Positions 24,690 through 33,564 of a stretch of DNA of 64,000 nucleotides are shown piece after piece (the stretch's first letter is position 1; each line of letters opens with the position of its first letter). The position numbers and the translations under genes were made by a program. The stretch is from Pomacea canaliculata (taxonomy: Eukaryota > Mollusca > Gastropoda > Architaenioglossa > Ampullariidae), in the NCBI RefSeq assembly GCF_003073045.1, contig NC_037592.1, positions 5,507,924 through 5,571,923 on the forward strand, written 5' to 3'. The notes beneath the pieces were generated by a model. The model had not been told where the DNA came from and did not search any database. It saw only the letters and a program-made list of their open reading frames with translations.

Positions 24690-26423
24690 AAGCTCTGTAT
24701 AAAGCAGTCATTAAAGATTTTGAATAGAAAGTTTTCTTTGTTGTTACGAATCTTATACAACACTGATGAGACACAATTATTAATTCTTCTTCACAGCCGA
24801 TAACAGATGTTTAGTTTTCATGATGCTGAAAGACAAGGAATTTCTGGTGTTATGGACGTGACTTAAGATACTTCGGTTACTGCTAAGCCAGTCCAAAGCA
24901 TTTCGAGAAAAATAATATTTTTACAACCTCATGACGGCAATCGATGGAAAGATTGAGCGTTTTACAAAACGAAGTTTGGAAAATAAGTAACAATGATTCG
25001 TTTGTATGAAGAGCTTGCCTGCTTGGCAATTTAAAAGTCTTGAGTTTAGATTTTCAAGATAGCAACAAGGCTCAAGACAAGAGATGCTGCCACGACAACA
25101 AAGGTTATTAAGTTATCTGACTCAATATGAGGCAGGAAGTGCCTGTTGCTGACCCAGACGACATCGCGTGCTGCTCCACATCCTGAAGACGATGAGTTAA
25201 AAGTGACAATGAGGTCATCATCACCGTTAGAGGTGACGATGCAAACAAACTGTGAAAAGTACTTTTACCTTATGGTAAGAAGAAAATAAAGAAAAGCTTT
25301 TTGTAATATGACGAACGTACACTGAATGTACTTACATACGCACGTCGTATTACACACACAACGCTTGATTAGCCTTCTTCAGATGAAGATGAAGAGATTT
25401 GTAGGTAATCGAATCAAAGAGGCAAACATTCTGAAGAATGTCACTGAGAGAGTCACAAAGAAGATGGCGGAGAAGACCGTTGTGTTTTCCCCGCTCACCT
25501 GGCCATTTTTAGAGCCACTGCTTTTCTCTTATATATGACGTCATTTTCTGCTTCAAGTGACGAGGAACAAATGACGCACACATGACGTCAGACACAAGAC
25601 ACCATTCGTTCACGAGACAGCACGAGGCCTACCACGTGAGACAAATGACGCACACAAGACGTCAGACACAAGACACCTCGTGCACGAGACAATACGAGAC
25701 CTACCACAACTCACTACACTTTTAAAGGGCAACACGAGCGCAGCATTTTATCTTTGTTATCGGGTTTAGTTCATTTTAAAACAACCTTTTCCAAAATATG
25801 AGTACATAATTAAGCTTACATTTTAAAGTCTTTAAACATCGGTATTCTCACCTGTCACTAAGAAAGGAATAGAAAATTACTCTCAAACACTGGAAAGCTC
25901 CGTTGCGTCTGGGATGCATAAATTTAGCCCCTTTTAAAAAAATTAATTAAAAGAAGTAGAAGAAAAATTCAAATTCAAGATCACAATGTTTAGAGGTCTT
26001 TTCATATCCTTGCATTGGCCTCTCCAAGTACGATAAGATGGTGATCACCAAAAACGTTCAAAGAGTAGACACGAGATACTCCATCATATAGTCTGTGGGC
26101 GTATCTTAAGCCAATCAAAGCTCATCCTATCTGCCAAAAGCTTTACTTAAGCATTTCGCTTCCTGAAAAGACCGAAGACAGGAAAAGAGCTTCAATATAT
26201 GGCTCAGTAGATAACTGCCCTCACCACAAGTGTAATCAAAAAAAGATCATCGCAGTTCTTCGACACAGACAGCGACAAACATCACACTAAATTTTGTGTT
26301 GTTTTTACCCAGTTATATGCTCATCGGTTATCTGACAAGGATTCACTGACTTTTCTTCTTCCAATCTTTTAAGAACTTAAGTGATATAAATACAAAAGAT
26401 TTGTGCACACTTCTCGGATTACA
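24690..26423. other. Intergenic spacer with receptor-array repeat block
   Basis: From about 24800 to 25090 the sequence is homologous to spacer DNA at 37360-37660, 51590-51900 and 54620-54900; landmarks are GATGCTGAAAGACAAGGAA and CGATGGAAAGATTGAGC. Around 25560-25700 a duplicated segment contains ACAAATGACGCACACA and GACGTCAGACACAAGACACC twice, about 70 bp apart. The last 290 bp are the upstream block of the pseudogene at 26424. No gene is supported. Confidence 0.5.
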
Positions 26424-28031
26424 ATGGCGACAACAAATGTATCACTTTCAGAAAACATGACATCTGTCCATATAGAAGAGTACTTGACAAGTCTAAGTTG
26501 GAAAAAAATGGTAGAACTTTCACCTTTTATCGCCTCCTATCTGTGCTGATCATTCTGGGAGTTCCTAGTAACACTTTGATCTTCTTCAAATTCTTAATGT
26601 ACTTCAAGGCCAGTTCCACAGGAGTGTTTGTCTTTTTGTCTATGGCGACGTCGAGATACTCGGTTACTTGCTCACGAGTCGATAGAAAGATTGAACTTTT
26701 ACAAGACGAGTTCGGAAGAAAAGGAACATGATGTTCTGCAGCAAGACTTATAATTAATTGAAGTTATTTGCTTTCTTTACAAATTTTCCTTTGTACATCA
26801 GTACAACTTTCTGCCTTAAACTATGTATTCATAATAGATAACGAGTGACAGTTTCTTGACATCTAGTTTCAGTGGCCAAGCTTCTGAGTATTCGTTGCTC
26901 TGGATCGACGTCATCGACATCTGTCATCCTTTGAGGAGACACCTGAGCCCTCGCCAAGCTTTGTACCTGGTGCTAGTGTCATTGGCTCTGTCCTCCGCAG
27001 CTTCCTTCCCTTTTTTTCCTCTCCGGAATATTGTAATAGTGAAGACCGGCAAGGACCATGTTTTTGGCAAAAGATGTGATATAACTGTCGAATTCGCCAG
27101 TCCACAGCTTAGAACCACCGAGTCGTTGACATATTGATGGCAAATCTAACATTTGGTTTCTTGTTGATGGTTTCATCTTACTTGCACATTGGCTACCAGC
27201 TCCACACGGAAAAGAGTAGAAACCACATCAACCCACACAATGTACGACATGACCAGAAGAGAGAACACACGGGACTACAGGAATCGCATGTGCTCATCCC
27301 TTTCCGCGAGAACGACATTTCTACAGTGATGTCGACTACGACATCTACGTCACAAGGTTTGACAGTGGAAGCCTCACCCTGTACCTCAGAATCTGTGGAA
27401 ACAACCGTTATGTCTCTAACAGTGGAAAGCACTGGTCTTCGTCAACACAAGACAGCTTTGCACAGCTACAGTCAGTGTAGGAAGTCGTGACGGGAAGACA
27501 ACGAAGACGGCAATACGTCGTCACGTGGGCAAAAAGATTCCGTCGAGAACAACGCTGATGATGTTTGTCCTCACGGTCACAGCCATTGTCACCTACGTAC
27601 CTTACGCCGTTATGTCGTAAGTTGATGTACAACTGCATGCTGAGAATAAAATTATTTTAAAAGAGGGACACATGACTTATTTGCTTACACGCTATTGAAA
27701 CCGTCTGGAGAGAATGAAGGAAAAATTAAAACAGCAACGCGGGTATTTAACAAATGAAATTGATAGCAATGCAATTAATATTTCCATAGAAGAACAAGGG
27801 CAATGAAAGATTCCCAGTCGCTAATTTTGTTCTTGCAGAAGCCTCGCTGATGACGTATTGGGCTACTGCCTGAAAATGAAAGGATGGAAGATGAATTCGT
27901 GTATGATCGCTCTACTCTTTGCAAACGTCAACAGCATCGTCAACACCTTCATCTACAGTTTCTGTAATCCAACCTTTCGTGTCAAGTGTCGTCAATTTTT
28001 CTTGTCGGTTCGACAGCGGTTTAAAGTTTGA
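26424..28031 (+). pseudogene. Class A GPCR pseudogene with intact TM7 exon
   Basis: Exon 1 begins MATTNVSLSENMTS at 26424. A one-base deletion in TM1 (CGCCTCCTAT where paralogues have CGCCTTCCTAT, near 26530) shifts the frame, the GN of TM1 is SN, and after TM2 the sequence jumps to spacer DNA (GATAGAAAGATTGAAC near 26690) before TM3 resumes near 26890 at LWIDVIDICHPLRRH. Two extra bases before TM5 (near 27130) and a further indel near 27440 break the frame again. Exon 2 (27839-28031) is open and reads SLADDVLGYC through NTFIYSFCNPTFR to RQRFKV, with NT replacing NP of the TM7 motif. The gene is dead unless heavily corrected. Confidence 0.85.
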
Positions 28032-28266
28032 TGGACTTGCATAACAAACTAAAGCAGCAAATGCTGAAAATAAATATCCTTTGTGTACAAATACACAATA
28101 AAATAACTTTAAAGGTTTCAACAGATTAATTGTACCGTGTTCTACAAAAGAATGTACTGCGTTCGTTACTGGTATTGAAAACAGTCTAGTAACAGTGTTT
28201 TCTTAATCATTAGATATAAATATTGATTATCATGAATTTGATTATCAGGAAAGTATCGCATTCAAA

Positions 28267-28455
28267 GTGCTGATTTTGATGTCTACATATAATAAACGCA
28301 TGCGAAGACGATTATTATGGATCATTACTTGCTTATGTTTTCATGTAAGACTCACAGACTCAACACTGATTACCACCATACTCTCTGAACACTGTGAAGT
28401 TCAATGTACTACAGGAGATCACGAGTTGTATAGTCGCTGTAAAGGCTGTTGGTGA
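28267..28455 (+). other. Small open frame in duplicated spacer, possible secreted Cys peptide (unproven)
   Basis: A 62-codon frame reads MLILMSTYNKRMRRRLLWII, then a hydrophobic stretch with TCLCFHVRL, and ends with CEVQC about ten residues before CKGCW. Basic residues before a hydrophobic core resemble a signal peptide, and four cysteines follow. The copy at 31612-31800 differs by four amino acid changes and one silent change, which does not suggest purifying selection. It may be chance. No family is recognised. Confidence 0.2.
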
Positions 28456-28834
28456 TCGCGCAGGAGTTTTATGTTGATGTAGAAGATGGTGATGTGGAAG
28501 ATGATGTTTAGACATACTGGTTAAGGTAAGATGAGACCTACTGTAAAATTAGTATCCTATTGCTAGTAATTGTAAATATTTTGTAAATACTGTAAATAAA
28601 CACTTTTTGAACTGACATACCTCTTTGTGTGTACGTACATGCTTGATGTCAAATATTGTCCCAGTCTAAATAAATAAAACACTTGTATTTTGAGTGAATG
28701 GACTTTATGATGTCATATGTATATTGTAATCTTAAGGATGGTAGTTGTGAGTTACATAGACGCACCGAAGAGATCCCACTTTTAGAATAAAAGCCGAATC
28801 CTTTAAGGACTTGAAGGTGAGCAGAGTGCTGGTG

Positions 28835-29330
28835 GGCAGTAGATGAGAAAAAGAAGAAAACAGGAGGTATTTGTTTGAACATCACACCCGACGACTGAGA
28901 CCCAGAACTTTACTAAAAATTCTTCTGGAGAACTTCTGTTCTGTGGTGTCTGAGGTTCTTCAAGTTGGTCGCCATGACATGTTGCCACTGGAGGATCGTG
29001 AGCAATGATTGAAGTAGTCGTCCATGACTAGTTCGTCACACACACAGACAGGTGATGACTGTTTACTACCATCACTAAATTATGCTAATAAATACCGCAT
29101 TTCCTCTCATGAGACAGGGCATTCAGTCACAGTCACTATCTGTTTCCATTAGTAGCATCACAAGTGGAATCTGTGAGGTCGACATCAGGAGAAGTAAAGA
29201 CACAAAATTTTGTGTCAGACCTACATGTGACAGTACTGTCACACACCTTATCAACATCTTCACATCGGCTGTACATGTCAACATCCTGGATTGGTTAGCT
29301 TCTGCCAGTGAAGTCATAACCTAGAGATGA
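28835..29330 (+). repeat. Orphan copy of the upstream block of the receptor at 23062
   Basis: The sequence aligns with 22620-23100, sharing CAGAACTTTACTAAAAATTC, the GTCCATGACTAGT text and ACAAAATTTTGTGT near the end, but no receptor of that type follows. A second copy is at 32185-32665. It looks like a promoter and leader left behind when the gene body was lost or replaced. Confidence 0.5.
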
Positions 29331-29579
29331 TGTCCATCTTTTGTAATCAAAAGAAGTTTAAATAAAAGTTGCAAAATCATTTAGTGACAAATCGCAGACA
29401 GAGTAAGTGTTCTCATGATCTGCCAGCTGCTTTATTTCGTGTGGGGTTGGTCTGTAACTGTCTCGTCGGTCATCTGCCACAAGAGCATTGTTAAAAACGT
29501 CATCAAGTCTGTCAACAAATTGCTGTAACTCAGCTGTTTAGATTCTACACTATTTTAGCTTCAGTCATAAATTTTTATT

Positions 29580-29920
29580 TCAACTTTTGTGACACTCAAT
29601 CACAGCTCATAAGACAAAATTTATCATACGATCTGCATGAAACTTCCCTTTAGCCTTTCACTTCCTTTAGACAGGAAAGGCATTTACAAGTATAGGATAG
29701 TGGATAACTATCTTAGTTAATCATACAGTGGAATTATAAGAAGCATCTCCACAGTTACTCGACACAGACAGTGACTAAAGTTTCTATGTTGTTTGTCCTT
29801 ATTACATGCTCATCGGTTGACTGAGAAGGATTCCTAACGAGGTTTCTGTTTTGTAGTTTTTAATGCAATATTTGTGTGAAATTGATTTATCAGATTTGTA
29901 CACAATTTGCTCTGATCACG
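29580..29920 (+). promoter_or_regulatory. Conserved MATTN-type upstream block (copy at 29921)
   Basis: Landmarks shared by all MATTN-type copies are a CACTCAATCACAGCTCA motif, a CACTTCCTTTAGACAGGAAA motif with a short palindromic core, GATAACTATC, TGTTTGTCCTTATTACATG, a GACTGAGAAGGATTC motif and the final TTGTACACAATTTGCTCTGA just before the start codon. Conservation over about 340 bp of non-coding DNA suggests promoter and leader, although recent duplication explains part of it. Confidence 0.5.
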
Positions 29921-31369
29921 ATGGCGACAACAAATGTATCACTTTCAAAAAACGTGACATCTGTCCAGATGGAAGAGTACTTGACAAGACTAAGTATGGA
30001 AAAGATGATGGAGCTTTCGCCTTCTGTAGCCTTCCTATCTGTGCTGATCATTCTTGGAGTTCCTGGTAACACTTTGATCTTCTTCATCTACTGGAGATAC
30101 TTCAAGGCCAGTTCTACGAGAGTGTTTGTCTTGTCTATGGCCGTCGTCGACTTGCTCACGAGTGCTCTGTCTTGTTCTAGTTTAATTATTGAAGTTCGCT
30201 TTCTTTACACTTTTATACATCCCAGTGCCTGCCAAGCTTTGTTTATTATTGAACGACTACCAGTGGTGACATCAGGCTGGCTTCTAGTAGCCGTGGCTCT
30301 GGATCGACGTCATCGCATCTGTCAACCGTTGAAGAGACACATGAGCCCTCGCCAAGCTTTGTACCTGGTGCTAGTGTCATTGGCTCTGGCCTCCGCAGCC
30401 ACCTTCCCTTTCGTTCCTCTCCACAGTATTGTAAAAGTAAAGACCGGCAAGGACCATGTTTTTGGTAAGAGATGTGAGATAACTGTCGAATTTTCCAGTC
30501 CACAGCTTAGAACCGCCGAGTCGTTGACGTTAATGTTGACTTTAATATTTGGTTTCTTGTTGATGGTTTCATCTTACGTGCACATTGGCTTACAAGCTCC
30601 ACAGGCAAAAGAGTAGAAACCACATGGCACCACACACTGAACGACAAGATCAGAAGAGAGAACACACGGGAATACAGGAAGCACAAGTACCCATCCAGAT
30701 CGTCGAGAACGACATTTCTACAGTGATGTCGACTACGACAGGTTTGACTGTGGAAGAATCAGGTACGTCAGAAGCTGTGGAAAGCACTGGTCCGTCAACA
30801 CAGGACAGCTGCACAGCTACAGTCAGTGTAAGACGTCATGACGGGAAGACAACAAAGGTGTCAACAAGTAGTCACGTGGGCAAAAGGATTCCGTCGAGAA
30901 CAACGTTGATGATGTTCGTCCTCACGGTCACTGCCATTGTCACCTACGTACCTTACGTCGTTATATCGTAAGTTGATGAACAACTGCATGTTGAGCATAA
31001 AATTTTGTTAAAACAAGGAAGCAGATGACTTTATTTGCTGATATGGTATTGAAACCGTCTGGAAATTATGAAAAACAAATACAAGAACGCGGGTATATTT
31101 TTTTAAAAAACGTGCCATAGGTAGAAAGAAGAGTAAGCAATGAAAGATTTCCAGTCGCTAATTTTGCTCTTGCAGAAGTCTCACTGATGACGGATGGGGC
31201 TACTGTCTGGAGATGAAAGGATGGGAGATGAACTCGTGTATGATCGCTCTTCTCTTTGTAAACGTCAACAGCATCGTCAACCCCTTCATCTACAATTTCT
31301 GTAATCCAACCTTTCGTGTCCAAGTGTTGTCAACTTTTCTTGTCGGTTCGACAGCGGTTTAAAGTTTGA
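29921..31369 (+). pseudogene. Class A GPCR copy with two single-base insertions
   Basis: Exon 1 (29921-30967) starts MATTNVSLSKNVTS, has N-glycosylation sequons NVS and NVT, and is open through TM1-TM5. At about 30588 an extra T (GGCTTACAAGC where paralogues have GGCTACAAGC) shifts the frame in loop 3 and yields an early stop at 30616. The other frame stays open from there to the TM6 end YVPYVVIS. Exon 2 begins at 31176; an extra C at about 31321 (CGTGTCCAAG) replaces the normal tail after NPTFRV. Everything else matches the intact copy at 33565 very closely. Either the gene died very recently or these are assembly errors in homopolymer-poor sequence. Confidence 0.75.
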
Positions 31370-31611
31370 TGGACTTGTATAACAAACTAAAGCAGCAAAT
31401 GCTGAAAATAAACATCCTTTGTCTACAAATACACAATAATAATAACTTTAAAGGTTTCAACATATTAATTGTACCGTGTTCTACAAAAGAATGTACTGCG
31501 TTCGTTACTGGTATTGAAAAAAGTATAGTAACAGTGTTTTCTTAATCATTAGTTATACATGTAAATATTGATTATCATGAATTTGATTATCAGGAAAGTA
31601 TCGCATTTAAA

Positions 31612-31800
31612 TTGCTGATTCTGATGTCTACACATAATAAACGCATGCTAAGACGATTATTATGGATCATTACTTGCTTATGTTTTCATGTAAGACTCAC
31701 AGACTCAACACTGATTACCACTATACTCTCTGAACACTGTGAAGTTCAATGTACTACAGGACATCACGAGTTGTATAGTCGCTGTAAAGACTGTTGGTGA
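31612..31800 (+). other. Second copy of the small open frame
   Basis: This 62-codon frame is 58/62 identical to the one at 28267-28455 and keeps the hydrophobic stretch and all cysteines, ending SRCKDCW. The differences are Y/H, R/L, D/H and G/D. Transcription is not shown by anything in the sequence. Confidence 0.2.
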
Positions 31801-32184
31801 TCGTGCAGGAGTTCTATGTTGATGTAGAAGATGGTGATGTGGAAGATGATGTTTAGACTTACTGGTTAAGGTAAGATGATGCCTACTGTAAAATTAGTAT
31901 CCTATGGCTAATAAGTGTAAATATTTTGTAAATACTGTAAATAAACACTTTTTGAACTGACATACCTCTTTGTGTGTACGTACATGCTTGATGTCAAATA
32001 TTGTCCCAGTCTAAATAAATAAAACACTTGTATTTTGAGTGAATGGACTTTATGATGCAATATGTATACTATAATCTTAAGGATGGTAGTTGTGAGTTAC
32101 ATAGTCACACCGAAGAGATCCCACTTTTAGAATAAAAGCCGAATCCTTTAGGGACTTGAAGGTGAGCAGAGTGTTGGTGGGCAG

Positions 32185-32665
32185 TAGATGAAAAGAAGAA
32201 GAAAACAGGAGGTATTTGTTTGAACATCACACCCGACGACTGAGACCCAGAACTTTACTAAAAATTCTTTATGAGAACTTCTTTTCTGTGGTGTCTGAGG
32301 TTCTTCAAGTTGGTCGCCATGACATGTTGCCACTGGAGGATCGTGAGCAATGATTGAAGTAGTCGTCCATGACTAGTTGGTCACATACACAGACAGGTGA
32401 TGACTGTTTCCTACCATCACTAAATTATGCTAATAATTCCGCATTTCCTCTCATGAGATAGGACATTAAGTCACAGTCACGATCTGCTTCCATTATTAGC
32501 AGCACAAGTGGAATCTGTGAGGTCGACATCAGGAGAAGTAAAGACACAAAATTTTGTGTCAGACCTACATCTGTCATCACATCTTATCAACATCTTCACA
32601 GCGGCTGTACATGTCAACATCCTCGATTGGTTAGTTCCTGCCACTGAAGTCATAACCTACAGATG
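32185..32665 (+). repeat. Second orphan leader block
   Basis: Near-identical to 28835-29330 and a diverged relative of 22620-23100. As in the first copy, no gene of the 23062 type follows it; instead, a MATTN-type upstream block begins about 500 bp later. Confidence 0.5.
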
Positions 32666-33179
32666 ATGTCCATCTTTTGTAATTAAGAGAAGTTTAAATA
32701 AAAGTTGCAAAATCATTTAGTGACAAATCGCAGACAGAGTAAGTGTTCTAATGATCTGCCAGCTGCTTTATTTCGTGTGGAGTTGGTCTGTAACTGTCTC
32801 ATCGGTCATCTGCCACAAGAGCATTGTTTGTTCACATCAAAACCTACATGATTACAATCGCAGGTAACCACTACACTATAGGATGCTTAACACATTTGTT
32901 TACTCAATGAGGTGTGTTGTGTATCTTTTCACATCACTCCACAGGGTGAGGTCCTGTTTCTATGACATCGAGACTTCCGTGTGAGGAACTTTGGTCCCTG
33001 TCGACCACATGCACCTCACAGACGTGAACACTAAACTGTCCTTGTTATGCCTGGAATACAGGGAGAAATTTGGACTTGCCAGATGCGATGAAAACAACGA
33101 CAACCAAAGTCATGTAGCGGTTAAAACTGTCATCAAGTCTGTCAACAAATTCCTGTAACTCAGCTGTTTAGATTCTACA

Positions 33180-33564
33180 CTATTTTAGCTTTAGTCATAA
33201 ATTTTTATTTCAACGTTCGTGACACTCAATCACAGCTCATGCGATCTGCATGAAATTTCCCTTTAGCCTGTCACTTCCTTTAGACAGGAAAGGTGATAAC
33301 ATGTATTTAAGGTGGTAAATTTCTGGGTCTTCCTGTAGATAAATGTCTTCGTTAATCCTATAGTGTAATTATAAGAAGCATCTCCACAGTTACTTGACAC
33401 AGACAGTGACTAAAGTTACTATGTTGTTTGTCCTTATTACATCCCCATCGGTTGACTGAAAAGGATTCCTAACGAGGTTCCTGTTTTGTAGTTTTTAATG
33501 CAGTATTTAAAAAAACTATGTGAAATTGATTTATCAGATTTGTACACAATTTGCTCTGATCACA
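33180..33564 (+). promoter_or_regulatory. Conserved upstream block of receptor at 33565
   Basis: It has the same landmarks as the block at 29580-29920, including CACTTCCTTTAGACAGGAAA near 33265 and GTTGACTGAAAAGGATTC near 33450, and ends TTGTACACAATTTGCTCTGA before the start. It includes a short insertion relative to its sister near 33300-33345. Confidence 0.5.

Larger units (their letters stand above)
28032..29920. other. Intergenic spacer, first copy of a tandem duplicated unit
   Basis: This spacer is about 95 percent similar by eye to 31370-33564. In order it holds the receptor 3' flank (28032-28140), a 62-codon open frame (28267-28455), a block ending in TGTAAATAAACAC (28525-28770), an orphan leader block like that of the gene at 23062 (28835-29330), and the MATTN-type upstream block (about 29580-29920). 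Confidence 0.6.
31370..33564. other. Intergenic spacer, second copy of the tandem unit
   Basis: This repeats the order of 28032-29920: receptor 3' flank, the small open frame (31612-31800), the TGTAAATAAACAC block (31875-32110), the orphan leader (32185-32665) and the MATTN-type upstream block (33180-33564). It contains about 295 bp at 32828-33122 that the first copy lacks; the junction in the first copy shows only GTT microhomology. Confidence 0.6.
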
